Position numbers and translations under genes: made by a program
Shown: piece by piece, positions 1-8,951 of the stretch
Position numbering within the stretch: position 1 is the stretch's first letter
Layout: every line of letters begins with the position of its first letter
NCBI GenBank assembly: GCA_014239155.1
Contig: JAAZZQ010000067.1
Span: 1 to 45,299 of the forward strand
From: Lachnospiraceae bacterium
GTDB taxonomy: Bacteria; Bacillota; Clostridia; Lachnospirales; Lachnospiraceae
Length of the DNA stretch: 45,299 nt
Direction of reading: 5' to 3'
Notes under the pieces: generated by a model
Databases searched by the model: none
The model's input: the letters and a program-made list of their open reading frames with translations, nothing else
What the model was told of the DNA's origin: nothing

Positions 1-1
1 G

Positions 2-490
2 AATTATTGTGATAGAAAGTTTCGTGGTTTTTCCAGACCGGGAGAAAACAGGCAGCTTTCAATATACTATGGATTGCAGGATATTTGTTCTTATGCAGAA
101 GAATCGGATATTGTAATGATTCATGATGCGGCGAGACCTTTAATTTCTGAGCAAATAATAACAGATAGTTTAAAGGCAATAAAGGGACATGATGGCGTTT
201 TGCCAGTATTGCCTATGAAAGATACTATTTATGAGAGTATAGATGGATGGAAAGTTAGTGCACTGCTTGACAGAGATGTGCTTTATGCAGGACAGGCGCC
301 GGAGACTTTTCAAATAGGGAAATATTATGAGGCGAATAAGAGCCTTTTACCAGACCGAATATGGGAAATAAAAGGTTCCACAGAGCCAGCGGTACTAGCA
401 GGGCTAGATATTGTAATGATTCGTGGGGACGCGCAAAATTTTAAGATTACAACCATAGAAGATTTGGATCGTCTTTACAAAGCACTTTGA
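2..490 (+). CDS. IspD/TarI-type cytidylyltransferase, 3' part
   Basis: This is the C-terminal part of a nucleotidyltransferase that moves CMP from CTP to a sugar- or polyol-phosphate. The frame is open from base 2, so the N terminus with the CTP-binding loop lies outside the window. A TTG at 74 is not a real start, because the upstream residues ENRQLSIYYGL already fit the family's conserved RQxSVYNGL segment. HDAARP follows, then a DRDVLYAGQAPETF block and a final NFKITTIEDL block, all typical of IspD. IspD makes CDP-methylerythritol for isoprenoids; TarI makes CDP-ribitol for cell-wall polymers. The HDAARP form favours IspD, but the STEPA segment near the end differs from textbook IspD, so a role in surface polysaccharide is possible. 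The missing N terminus and neighbours prevent a decision. Confidence 0.8.
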   Translation, partial: NYCDRKFRGFSRPGENRQLSIYYGLQDICSYAEESDIVMIHDAARPLISEQIITDSLKAIKGHDGVLPVLPMKDTIYESIDGWKVSALLDRDVLYAGQAPETFQIGKYYEANKSLLPDRIWEIKGSTEPAVLAGLDIVMIRGDAQNFKITTIEDLDRLYKAL

Positions 491-545
491 ACACTGTAAA
501 GACAGTGATGATTACAACAGCAATTTTAGATTGACATTGTGTAAA

Positions 546-578
546 AGCGCCAGCCACTCTTAAAAAGCCTCTGGCGCT
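546..578. terminator. Bidirectional intrinsic terminator
   Basis: AGCGCCAG at 546-553 pairs perfectly with CTGGCGCT at 571-578. A T-rich stretch follows on the plus strand, and TTTT follows on the minus strand. It lies between two convergent genes (stop at 490 on plus, stop at 591 on minus), so it probably serves both. Confidence 0.7.
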
Positions 579-590
579 CTGTCTTCGTTT

Positions 591-2396
591 TTAATTCTGT
601 TTACTCACCAAAAAATCATACTGCGACATAAAAAGTTTATAATATTCGCCTTTCTGTGCGAGCAGTTCCTCGTGTGTTCCAGCTTCAAGGATTTTACCTT
701 TGTCGACATACAAGATACGGCTTGCATTTTTAATTGTAGAAAGTCTGTGCGCAATGATAAAGGAGGTTCGTCCTTCCAAAAGTCTGTTCAATCCTTTTTG
801 CAGCAAAATTTCTGTTTCGGTATCAATACTTGAAGTTGCCTCATCAAGTATTAGGATTGCTGGATTCTCTAGCAGTGCGCGCGCAAAACTGATAAGTTGG
901 CGCTGACCTGCCGAGAGACGGCTTCCGCGCTCGTTCACTTGTGTCTGGTAGCCATTTTCCATTTCCATTATAAAGTCATGGGCGCATACTGTTTTGGCGG
1001 CAGTGATCACTTCCTCGTCGGTGGCAGTTAAATTTCCATAGCGGATATTGTCCATAATTGTGCCCGAGAAAATAAAGCTATCCTGCATCATAATACCCAT
1101 CTGCTTGCGCAGGGATTTCAGCGTTACACTGGAGATATCTGTGCCATCAATTAAAATTTTGCCGGAGTCTACATTGTAGAAACGGCTAATTAGGTTTACA
1201 ATGGTTGATTTCCCAGCGCCGGTAGGTCCCACAATTGCGTAGGTATCACCGGGATTTGTGGTAAAACTTACTTTGTTTAAAATCTGAACGCCATCCTCGT
1301 AGCTAAAGCATACATCTTGAAATGCTACACTGCCTTTAATTGGCGGCATAGGCACAGCTTCCTCTGAATCTTTTACATTTACTGGCTCATCAATCGTCTC
1401 AAAGATGCGTTCTAGGTAAGCGATGGCAGTGAGCAGAGAATTGTAAAAGGAAGCGAGCGTATTGATTGGCTCCCAGAATCTTGAGATATAGGAGGTAAAT
1501 GCAATGAGGATACCAACTGTCACACCGTAGAGTCCCCCTGAAATCCATCCAATGCCAATAACATAGATAAGCGCAGTTGTGACCGTTGAGATGGAGTCAA
1601 TACAAGGCCACATAATAAAGTTGTATTTTACTGCGTGCATCCATGCACTTCGATAACTATCGCTGAGATAATTAAAAATGGAAGTGTTTTCGCGCTCACG
1701 CACAAAAGATTGTGTCACGCGGATTCCATTGATACTCTCTGCAATATAAGCAGTGAGATTGGACTGTTTATTGCTTTGTATCTGCCATGCGCGCCGTTGA
1801 CGTCTTTTTACAAAGACAATAACACCCATAAGGACTGGCAGGCCACAAAGACAAATCAGTGTGAGTCGCACATGCAACAAAAACATAAAAATTAAGATAA
1901 AGATTAAGTTACACATATCGGTAATTGTGTTGATAATACCATTTGACAGTAAGTCGCTCAAACTATTTACATAGTTGACAACACGCACTTGTATCTTTCC
2001 GTGAGGGCGGTCGTCATAGTAGGAGAAGGGCAATTCCTGCAAATGACAGAAAATGTCAGAGCGCAGTTGATGTACAATTGCTTGCCCGATGCGGCTTGTA
2101 ATGCGTATTTTGAACCGAATGCACACGCAAGTGTACAATACAATCACAAGTGACAGTATTGTGATAACAACAATTGCCCGAATATTTTTTTCAGGAATAT
2201 AGGTGTCCATAATCTCACTGATAAACATAGGAAAAAGCATGGTGAGCGCTGAGGAGGACAGCATTAGGAAAAGGGCTATGGCAAGCTGTCCGCGATACGG
2301 CTTCACATATTGAAATACACGCTTTAATTGATTGAGGTCAAATTTATCCTCAATCACTTCATCAATATCATATTTATTTCGTGCCACGGTTCTCAC
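591..2396 (-). CDS. ABC exporter half, catalytically complete ATPase
   Basis: This protein of about 601 residues is one half of a type IV ABC exporter: an N-terminal domain of about six membrane helices and a C-terminal ATPase. Walker A is GPTGAGKST, Walker B ends in ILILDEATSS with the catalytic glutamate, and the switch histidine is present (IIAHRLST). The signature is LSAGQ instead of LSGGQ. The start is a GTG at 2396, inside the end of the upstream gene; an in-frame GTG three codons later is an alternative, since GAGAGG lies very near the first GTG. The gene overlaps its partner by 23 bp, which implies translational coupling and a heterodimer. The family includes BmrCD, LmrCD and TM287/288, which export drugs or peptides. 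The substrate cannot be told from sequence. Confidence 0.92.
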   Translation of the reverse strand: MRTVARNKYDIDEVIEDKFDLNQLKRVFQYVKPYRGQLAIALFLMLSSSALTMLFPMFISEIMDTYIPEKNIRAIVVITILSLVIVLYTCVCIRFKIRITSRIGQAIVHQLRSDIFCHLQELPFSYYDDRPHGKIQVRVVNYVNSLSDLLSNGIINTITDMCNLIFILIFMFLLHVRLTLICLCGLPVLMGVIVFVKRRQRRAWQIQSNKQSNLTAYIAESINGIRVTQSFVRERENTSIFNYLSDSYRSAWMHAVKYNFIMWPCIDSISTVTTALIYVIGIGWISGGLYGVTVGILIAFTSYISRFWEPINTLASFYNSLLTAIAYLERIFETIDEPVNVKDSEEAVPMPPIKGSVAFQDVCFSYEDGVQILNKVSFTTNPGDTYAIVGPTGAGKSTIVNLISRFYNVDSGKILIDGTDISSVTLKSLRKQMGIMMQDSFIFSGTIMDNIRYGNLTATDEEVITAAKTVCAHDFIMEMENGYQTQVNERGSRLSAGQRQLISFARALLENPAILILDEATSSIDTETEILLQKGLNRLLEGRTSFIIAHRLSTIKNASRILYVDKGKILEAGTHEELLAQKGEYYKLFMSQYDFLVSKQN

Positions 2397-4158
2397 TTCC
2401 TCTCATTTTATTTTGAGTGATTTCATCGACGTACTTTTCAAATTCACCATACTGATGACGAAATACAGTTGCATAGTAGCCGTTGTTTGCCAACAATTCT
2501 TCGTGTGTTCCCTGCTCCACAATCTCTCCGTTATTTAATACTAGAATGAGGTCAGAATCCTTGATGGAGGAAATACGATAAGCAACAATAAAAATGGTGC
2601 AGGCATGGTCAATATTGTTTAGCTGTTGTTGAATATAGCTTTCCGTTTCCATATCCACAGCGGAAGTCGTATCATCTAATATTAAAATAGAAGGTTCTTT
2701 TAACAGTGCTCTTGCTAATGAGATGCGTTGTTTTTGACCGCCAGAAAGCCCTACACCGCGCTCTCCCACAATGGTGTCATATCCGTCTGGCATCTCGTGG
2801 ATAAAGTTGTCTGCGTCTGCCATAACGGCTGCTTTTTGCACTTCCTCAAAAGGGCAGTCGGGGCGGCTGTAGGCAATATTGCCCTCAACAGTATCGGAGA
2901 AGAGAAAGACATCCTGCATTGCCATACCAATATTTTGGCGAAGATTATAAAGGTCCAGATCTTTAACATTTTGGCCATCCACTAAGACTTCGCCGTCTGT
3001 GACATCATAAAAACGGCAAATTAAGTTCATAATGGTGGATTTGCCAGAGCCAGTGGAGCCAAGGATTCCAACAGTCTGACCACTTTTTACCTGAAAGCTG
3101 ACATTGCGAATAATGTCTTCGTCGTCTGCGCTATAAGACACATTTCGGAACTCAATATCTCCCTGAAGCTTGTGGCAGGGAATTGCTTTTTTGGGGTGTT
3201 TCACTTTAGGTTCCTCACTATAAGTCGCATAGATTTTTTCTACGGAGGTGGTGAAACGTTGGATATCATTGATGCGCCAACCAATCTGTCGCAGCGGATT
3301 CATCAGCATCCACAAATAGCCATTGATTGTAACATAGTTTCCAAGCGTCATGCTATCCTGAATTACCATAATGCTACCGACAAGCATTAGAATCACTGTG
3401 AGCATATTTGAGAGGAACTCAAACTGTGGCACATATTTGGTCCAGATTTCTGCGGCGGCAAGTTCTGCATCTCTGTAGCCGTCATTTTCTTTATTAAATT
3501 TTCCGATTTCATAATCTTCTTTGGAAAACGCCTTAACAACGCGATTTCCGCTGACATTTTCCTGCACAAAGGTGTTAAGTGAGGAAAACTGTTCCCGAAT
3601 TTTCTGGAAGCGAGGACGACCGCTTTTGGTCTGGCTTAAGGTTACGAGCAACGCAAAAGGTAATACCACACACATGCAGAGTGCAAGTTTCCAGCTAACA
3701 GTAAAAATCATAATCAGTGCAAAGAAAAATAGGAAAACATTTTCATAAACCTGATAGATTACAAAGGCAATAAAATGTCGTATCGCGTCCATGTCACCAG
3801 TCTGCCGACTCAATAAATCACCGGTTCGCTTCTTATTATAGAAGTTAAAATCCTCCTGAAGCAGTTTTCGGTAGACAGTATCACGCATAGCATACAGTAC
3901 ATCCTGCGAGCAGGCTTCAAAAATAACCTGCGACCAGAAGCGCAACACACCTCTTACAATGGTGATTAGAATTAGGAGTGCAATAAGCTTTGGCAGCAAT
4001 TCATAGTCGCCGGCAGTGATAACATCATCAACGATTGCGCCGGAAACCATCGGCTTCACAATGGCGAGTATAGAAATTACAGTGACTAATATAAGTCCTA
4101 GCACCATACTGCGATTGTGTTTTTTGAGAAAAGAGTAGAACCATTTCATGGCAGTCAT
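2374..4158 (-). CDS. ABC exporter half with degenerate ATP site
   Basis: This is the other half of the exporter, about 594 residues, again a membrane domain followed by an ATPase. Walker A is GSTGSGKST and the signature is a canonical LSGGQ. Walker B reads ILILDDTTSA, with Asp in place of the catalytic Glu, and the switch histidine is Tyr (IVAYRISS). The degenerate composite site would therefore use this protein's Walker motifs plus the partner's LSAGQ, while the competent site uses the partner's Walker motifs plus this protein's LSGGQ. That asymmetry is known in heterodimeric exporters. The ATG at 4158 is chosen because AGGTG lies seven bases upstream. The open frame continues to 4257 but crosses the likely promoter, so the extension is rejected. 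It is the first gene of a two-gene operon. Confidence 0.92.
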   Translation of the reverse strand: MTAMKWFYSFLKKHNRSMVLGLILVTVISILAIVKPMVSGAIVDDVITAGDYELLPKLIALLILITIVRGVLRFWSQVIFEACSQDVLYAMRDTVYRKLLQEDFNFYNKKRTGDLLSRQTGDMDAIRHFIAFVIYQVYENVFLFFFALIMIFTVSWKLALCMCVVLPFALLVTLSQTKSGRPRFQKIREQFSSLNTFVQENVSGNRVVKAFSKEDYEIGKFNKENDGYRDAELAAAEIWTKYVPQFEFLSNMLTVILMLVGSIMVIQDSMTLGNYVTINGYLWMLMNPLRQIGWRINDIQRFTTSVEKIYATYSEEPKVKHPKKAIPCHKLQGDIEFRNVSYSADDEDIIRNVSFQVKSGQTVGILGSTGSGKSTIMNLICRFYDVTDGEVLVDGQNVKDLDLYNLRQNIGMAMQDVFLFSDTVEGNIAYSRPDCPFEEVQKAAVMADADNFIHEMPDGYDTIVGERGVGLSGGQKQRISLARALLKEPSILILDDTTSAVDMETESYIQQQLNNIDHACTIFIVAYRISSIKDSDLILVLNNGEIVEQGTHEELLANNGYYATVFRHQYGEFEKYVDEITQNKMRGSENRGTK

Positions 4159-4229
4159 TGTTAAGCACCTCGCTTTTCTTTTGGAACAGTTTATTATTTT
4201 TCTACTGCTTTTTAGAGCGTATAATTGAC

Positions 4230-4257
4230 AGTATAGTTCAAAAAAAGTAAAATGCAA
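4230..4257 (-). promoter_or_regulatory. Sigma-A-like promoter for the ABC exporter operon
   Basis: On the minus strand TTGCAT (4252-4257) is followed, after 16 bp, by TATACT (4230-4235). It lies about 70 bp upstream of the ATG at 4158. The remaining stretch to 4535 is very AT-rich and I see no gene in it. Confidence 0.5.
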
Positions 4258-4535
4258 GTCAAAAAGTGTTACAATTTAACTCATTAATTGTCGTTTTCTC
4301 TTCGAGGGCAGATTTACAAGGTTTTGCGTGATAATTTTGTAATAGTTCAGCCAGCTAAATTATTTTTAGACGATTCTACTATACAGTTGACAATTATTAT
4401 ATAAAATTTTGCATAATAATCTAATTATTGGAAAGAATGAACTATATAAAATATACAAAGAATTTTATCATTAAATACAAAATAGAACAAATGTACAATG
4501 AAAACGACGAAATACATTAGAATCTGGCAAAAAAC

Positions 4536-4564
4536 TTTACTTTACACATATTGTATACTATAAT
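4536..4564 (+). promoter_or_regulatory. Sigma-A-like promoter for the HPr-like gene
   Basis: TTTACT (4536-4541), a 17-bp spacer and a consensus TATAAT (4559-4564) lie about 80 bp upstream of the ATG at 4644. The sequence between 4258 and 4535 holds no convincing gene. Confidence 0.6.
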
Positions 4565-4643
4565 ACGTAAGAATCTGTGGGAAAATAGAGAAATCAGGAA
4601 ACTGGTAATAGGAATCATTTTATATGGAAAGGAAGTTGGTATT

Positions 4644-4868
4644 ATGAGAGAACGCAAAATTAAAATGACACCTGCGGAAGTTCAGAATTTCGTAAATGAG
4701 GCATCTAAGTGCGACTTTGATATTGATATTTCCTATAATCACTATACAGTGGATGCAAAATCCATTCTTGGCGTGATGGGGCTGGATTTCCGCTCAATCC
4801 TCACCTTGCAGTATGCAGGATACAATGACGAGTTTGAGCGCTATGTAAACGGGCTTGCCATTGCATAA
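4644..4868 (+). CDS. HPr-like protein lacking the phosphoryl histidine
   Basis: This 74-residue protein resembles the phosphocarrier HPr in its middle: VDAKSILGVMGLD (about residues 36-48) matches the family's segment around regulatory Ser46, here Ser40. The N-terminal segment that in HPr carries the phosphorylated His15 (GLHARPA) is absent. It is therefore unlikely to work as a normal PTS phosphocarrier. It may be a regulatory homologue like Crh, or an HPr-fold protein with another partner; this is inference. The ATG at 4644 has GGAAAGGAAG eight bases upstream, so the longer open frame from 4551, which overlaps the promoter, is not used. A separate promoter candidate precedes the next gene, so the two may not be strictly co-transcribed. 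Confidence 0.75.
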   Translation: MRERKIKMTPAEVQNFVNEASKCDFDIDISYNHYTVDAKSILGVMGLDFRSILTLQYAGYNDEFERYVNGLAIA

Positions 4869-4875
4869 AATTCGA

Positions 4876-4904
4876 TTGACTTTCTTTAAGTGATAGGGTA
4901 AACT
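4876..4904 (+). promoter_or_regulatory. Sigma-A-like promoter for the helicase gene
   Basis: TTGACT (4876-4881), a 17-bp spacer and TAAACT (4899-4904) lie about 40 bp upstream of the ATG at 4944. Confidence 0.5.
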
Positions 4905-4943
4905 GTCATTTAGAGAGAGTTTTTATGTACAAAGGGGATTTAA

Positions 4944-7391
4944 ATGGAGATACATGTATCTGTCCGTCAGCTTGTAGAGTTTATATTGCGGGAGGGCAGC
5001 ATTGACAATAGGAAATCAGGCGGTTCGGACACTGCGATGCAGGAGGGGAGCCGCATTCATCGGATGCTTCAGCGGCGGATGGGCAGTGAGTATCACTCTG
5101 AGATTGGACTGCGATATAGATGGACTACAGGACAATATGACATTTTAATAGAAGGAAGAGCAGACGGAATTATTGATTATAACTTTGGCATACATGCACT
5201 GCCTTTTGTTGAGGAAATGCAGTTTAATGTCGCAGAGGAGAACAAAGTAATCGTCGATGAGATTAAGGGCACTTACAAGGATTTAAAACGCATTATTGCA
5301 CCTGTGGGAGTCCATCTTGCACAGGCGAAATGTTATGCATTTATGTATGCAGCAGAAAATTTTCTGGACTCGATTTGCGTGCGCATGACCTATTGCCATA
5401 TTGAGACAGAGGAGCTTAAGTATTTTCATGAGGACTATACTTTTACAGAACTAAAAAGTTGGTTTGAAGCGTTGATGTTAGAGTATAAAAAGTGGGCAGA
5501 TTTTCAGTTTACATGGGACAAGATCCGTACTGCGTCAATCAAACAACTTGCATTTCCATTTGTCTACCGCGAGGGGCAAAAGGATCTTGTAACGTATGTC
5601 TATCAGACCATTTATCACAAACGAAAATTATTTATAGAGGCACCAACAGGGGTTGGGAAGACAATATCAACGGTTTTTCCAGCAGTCAAATCTATGGGAG
5701 AAGGCATGACGGAGAAGATATTTTATCTTACAGCAAAGACCATTACCCGCACAGTCGCACAGGAATGTTTTGGGCTTTTACAGAAGAGTGGACTTCATAT
5801 CAAGACAATTGTTCTGACGGCGAAGGATAAAATCTGTTTTTTAAAACAGGAGGAGACAGCACAGGAGGCAGAATGTAATCCGGAGGCGTGTCCCTATGCG
5901 GATGGGCACTATGACCGTATCAACGATGCCATGTATGAATTTTTGACGCAAGAGGAGCATTTTACGCGGGAGAAGGTTCAGGAGTATGCAAAAAAGTATC
6001 GAGTGTGTCCGTTTGAGTTAAGTCTTGACATGAGTTTATTTTCCGATGCGATTATCTGTGACTACAATTATGTTTTTGACCCAAGAGTGTATCTAAAACG
6101 TTTTTTTGCGGATGGTTTGGGCAAGCAAAATTATGTATTTCTAATTGATGAGACACATAATCTGTTAGACCGTGGCCGAGAAATGTATAGTGCAGCGCTG
6201 TTTAAAGAGTCCTTTTTACAAATGAAACATTTAATGAAAGAGCTTTCGCCAAGGATTATAAAGTTGCTTGACAGATGCAATAAAGAGCTGCTTGCGTTGA
6301 AAAGACAGTGTGAGAACTACCGTAAAGAGGAGGAAATTGACGGGTTTGTAATGACGTTAAATCAATTGTATGCGGCGATTGACGATTTCTTGGATGAACA
6401 TGATACTTTTCCAAACAAAAAGGAACTAATGGAGTTTTATTTTGAGGCAGCACATTTTCTCAATATCTATGAGATTATGGATGAAAATTATGTGATATAC
6501 AGTCAACTTCTGGAAAATGGGGATTTTATGTTAAAGCTTTTCTGTGTCAATCCAGCGTTAAATCTGCGTCAGTGTATGCAGAAAGGCAGAAGTACCATTC
6601 TATTTTCAGCGACGTTGTTGCCAATACAGTATTATAAAAAGCTGTTGGGTGGTGAACCGACAGATTATGAGGTCTATGCCAAATCAACTTTTGATGAGAA
6701 CAAAAAAGCGCTTTTTGTTGCAAATGATGTCACAAGCAAATATAACAGAAGAAGTGCAAAGGAGTTTCAGCGCATTGCAGACTATATTTATGCAGTGGTA
6801 CAACAGCGCTGTGGTAATTATATGGTGTTTCTGCCATCGCATCTCTTTCTGGAACAAGTGCATCGCTGTTTTATGGAGACTTATTTTGATGCAGACCATA
6901 TGGAATGTATTGTTCAGGAAGACTATATGAGCGAGGTAAAACGAGAAGAATTTCTGTTGCGTTTTCAGGAGGAGGGAACAGATGCTTTTATATTGATTGG
7001 ATTTTGTGTTATGGGGGGAATCTTTTCAGAGGGGATTGACCTAAAACGGGATAGCTTAATTGGCGCATTGATTGTGGGGACTGGTATTCCTCAAGTGGGA
7101 TGTGAGCGCGAACTTTTGCGACAGCATTTTGACGCGCAGGGCGAGAATGGTTTTGACTATGCATATCGATATCCGGGTATGAACAAAGTGTTGCAGTCAG
7201 CGGGGCGTGTGATTCGTACTGCGGAGGATATTGGAGTGGTGGCTTTGCTTGACGAGCGCTTTTTGGAACCACAGTACAGACGAATGTTTCCTAGAGAGTG
7301 GAGCCAGTACGAGGTTGTGAATGTATCGGGAATTGCCAACAAAGTTGAGTGTTTTTGGAATAGTTGGAGAAAAGAGGATATTCATTTATAA
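4944..7391 (+). CDS. Cas4-like nuclease fused to DinG/XPD-family helicase
   Basis: This 815-residue protein joins two enzymes. Residues 1 to about 190 look like a PD-(D/E)XK nuclease: GRADGII with Asp74, DEIKG with Glu106 and Lys108, and a Cas4/AddB-like QAKCY motif (Gln127, Tyr131). From about residue 205 it is a superfamily 2 DNA helicase of the DinG/XPD group: Walker A APTGVGKT (233-240), DETH box (402-405) and a late QSAGRVIRT motif VI. Cys299, Cys311, Cys316 and Cys355 are placed like the iron-sulfur cluster ligands of XPD and DinG. The expected role is processing of branched or damaged DNA in the cytoplasm; a nuclease next to a 5'-3' helicase suggests unwinding coupled to cutting. The start has AAAGGGG six bases upstream. 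No cas genes or other repair genes lie nearby. Confidence 0.9.
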   Translation: MEIHVSVRQLVEFILREGSIDNRKSGGSDTAMQEGSRIHRMLQRRMGSEYHSEIGLRYRWTTGQYDILIEGRADGIIDYNFGIHALPFVEEMQFNVAEENKVIVDEIKGTYKDLKRIIAPVGVHLAQAKCYAFMYAAENFLDSICVRMTYCHIETEELKYFHEDYTFTELKSWFEALMLEYKKWADFQFTWDKIRTASIKQLAFPFVYREGQKDLVTYVYQTIYHKRKLFIEAPTGVGKTISTVFPAVKSMGEGMTEKIFYLTAKTITRTVAQECFGLLQKSGLHIKTIVLTAKDKICFLKQEETAQEAECNPEACPYADGHYDRINDAMYEFLTQEEHFTREKVQEYAKKYRVCPFELSLDMSLFSDAIICDYNYVFDPRVYLKRFFADGLGKQNYVFLIDETHNLLDRGREMYSAALFKESFLQMKHLMKELSPRIIKLLDRCNKELLALKRQCENYRKEEEIDGFVMTLNQLYAAIDDFLDEHDTFPNKKELMEFYFEAAHFLNIYEIMDENYVIYSQLLENGDFMLKLFCVNPALNLRQCMQKGRSTILFSATLLPIQYYKKLLGGEPTDYEVYAKSTFDENKKALFVANDVTSKYNRRSAKEFQRIADYIYAVVQQRCGNYMVFLPSHLFLEQVHRCFMETYFDADHMECIVQEDYMSEVKREEFLLRFQEEGTDAFILIGFCVMGGIFSEGIDLKRDSLIGALIVGTGIPQVGCERELLRQHFDAQGENGFDYAYRYPGMNKVLQSAGRVIRTAEDIGVVALLDERFLEPQYRRMFPREWSQYEVVNVSGIANKVECFWNSWRKEDIHL

Positions 7392-7482
7392 AATGAATTG
7401 TACGATATGAAGATATATTTAAAAGAATCTTTTGATAAAGAGTTGTAGAAATAAAATGCAAAGATAAAAGGAGATAATATAT

Positions 7483-8649
7483 ATGAAAATTGCAGTGGCG
7501 GGCATTGGCTATGTAGGGCTTTCCAATGCCATATTATTAGCACAACACAATGAAGTGACAGCCGTGGATGTTTTTCAGGAAAAGGTAGACCTTATTAACA
7601 ATAAAAAGTCTCCGATTATTGACAGGGAGATTGAGGAATACCTGGCAAATAAAGAATTAAATCTTACGGCGACAACGGACGGTGAGGCGGCGTATCGGGA
7701 TGCAGATTATATTATTATTGCGACGCCGACAAACTATGATCCGGACAAAAATTATTTTGATACGAGTTCTATTGAGGCGGTAATTGCGCTTGTAGAAAAA
7801 GTAAATAAAGATGCTGTTATGATTATTAAATCTACGGTTCCAGTTGGATATACGAAGGCAATTAGAAAGCGCTTTGGTATGGATAATATTATTTTTTCAC
7901 CGGAATTTCTGCGGGAAGGAAGGGCGCTTTACGACAATCTTTATCCGTCGCGTATTATTGTGGGAGAACAGTCAGAGCGTGCTAAAGTATTTGCAGATTT
8001 GTTAAAACAAGGGGCAATTAAGCAGGGTATACCAACACTGTTTACTGATACGACGGAGGCGGAGGCAATTAAACTGTTTGCCAATACTTATCTGGCGCTT
8101 CGAGTAGCATATTTTAATGAGTTAGACACCTATGCGGAGATGCGAGGACTAAATACAAAACAGATTATTGAAGGCGTGGGGCTTGACCCTAGAATTGGAA
8201 ATCACTATAATAATCCATCTTTTGGCTATGGCGGATACTGTCTGCCAAAGGACACAAAACAGTTGCGGGCAAATTATCAGAATGTGCCAAACAATATTAT
8301 ATCGGCAATTGTGGATGCGAACCGGACGAGAAAGGATCATATTGCGGATATGATATTGGCGAAGAAACCGCAGATTGTTGGAGTGTACAGGTTGACGATG
8401 AAGACAGATTCAGACAACTTCCGCCAGTCCTCAATACAGGGAATTATGAAACGCATCAAGGCAAAAGGTGTTGAGGTGGTGGTCTATGAGCCGACACTCA
8501 AAGAAAATGAATTTTTCCGCTCCAGAGTGATTCGTGACTTTGCAGCGTTTAAGGAAATGTCAGATGTCATTATTGCAAACCGTTTGACAGAGGAGCTAAA
8601 GGACGTGGAAGAGAAAATTTATACGCGAGATATCTACGGAAGGGATTAA
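7483..8649 (+). CDS. UDP-glucose 6-dehydrogenase family
   Basis: This 388-residue cytoplasmic enzyme belongs to the UDP-glucose/GDP-mannose dehydrogenase family, which oxidises a nucleotide sugar to the uronic acid with two NAD. The N-terminal Rossmann motif is [10 protein letters not shown] (7-16). The catalytic cysteine is Cys253 in [10 protein letters not shown], and Lys197 in the [13 protein letters not shown] segment fits the conserved lysine. The length matches the short streptococcal-type Ugd enzymes. AAAGGAGA eight bases upstream supports the ATG. UDP-glucuronate would feed capsule or exopolysaccharide synthesis, but no polysaccharide cluster lies in the window apart from the glycosyltransferase at 16868. 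UDP-glucose is the most likely substrate; other nucleotide sugars are possible. A strong terminator follows. Confidence 0.88.
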   Translation: MKIAVAGIGYVGLSNAILLAQHNEVTAVDVFQEKVDLINNKKSPIIDREIEEYLANKELNLTATTDGEAAYRDADYIIIATPTNYDPDKNYFDTSSIEAVIALVEKVNKDAVMIIKSTVPVGYTKAIRKRFGMDNIIFSPEFLREGRALYDNLYPSRIIVGEQSERAKVFADLLKQGAIKQGIPTLFTDTTEAEAIKLFANTYLALRVAYFNELDTYAEMRGLNTKQIIEGVGLDPRIGNHYNNPSFGYGGYCLPKDTKQLRANYQNVPNNIISAIVDANRTRKDHIADMILAKKPQIVGVYRLTMKTDSDNFRQSSIQGIMKRIKAKGVEVVVYEPTLKENEFFRSRVIRDFAAFKEMSDVIIANRLTEELKDVEEKIYTRDIYGRD

Positions 8650-8683
8650 ATATTCTTGTAGAAAAATTTTAGTAAATTTGTAG

Positions 8684-8723
8684 AAAGAGAGCTGGATTTT
8701 TAGAAAAAATCCAACTCTCTTTT
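8684..8723 (+). terminator. Intrinsic terminator after the dehydrogenase gene
   Basis: AAAGAGAG followed by TGGATTTTT pairs with AAAAATCCA and CTCTCTTT, with one mismatch and a three-base loop. The arm ends in TTT. It closes the unit that starts at 4644. Confidence 0.75.
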
Positions 8724-8796
8724 GTTGAATTTGCTGTAATACCAATAATGCATTTCATGAAAGTTTTACAAAATTAAAAGAATGTAAAATTTTTCC

Positions 8797-8825
8797 TTGC
8801 CAATTATTTTGCAAAGTGATATTAT
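8797..8825 (+). promoter_or_regulatory. Promoter of the maltose/maltodextrin operon
   Basis: TTGCCA (8797-8802), a 17-bp spacer and TATTAT (8820-8825) predict a start of transcription near 8832. The operator array begins a few bases downstream, so bound repressor would block the initiating polymerase. Confidence 0.65.
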
Positions 8826-8838
8826 GATTTTGTCCATT

Positions 8839-8874
8839 GGAAACGTTACCGAGACCGTTACCGAAAACGTTTCC
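8839..8874. promoter_or_regulatory. Three LacI-family operators, 12-bp phased
   Basis: Three imperfect palindromes with a central CG follow each other: GGAAACGTTACC (8839-8850), GAGACCGTTACC (8851-8862) and GAAAACGTTTCC (8863-8874). Their centres are exactly 12 bp apart (8844/45, 8856/57, 8868/69). The form fits LacI-family sites; the first also nearly fits a CcpA cre site. The LacI-type regulator at the end of this operon is the obvious ligand, but CcpA cannot be excluded. Confidence 0.7.
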
Positions 8875-8951
8875 GACAATGCGCGGTTTGGTAATGGTTC
8901 CGTGGACAGTTATAACAATGAAGTATGTAGTGAAAGGAAAGAGGTATTTTT

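Noticed and set aside
4159-4257. N-terminal extension of the degenerate ABC subunit to 4257
   Set aside because: The added 33 residues cross the likely promoter, and the ATG at 4158 has its own ribosome binding site.
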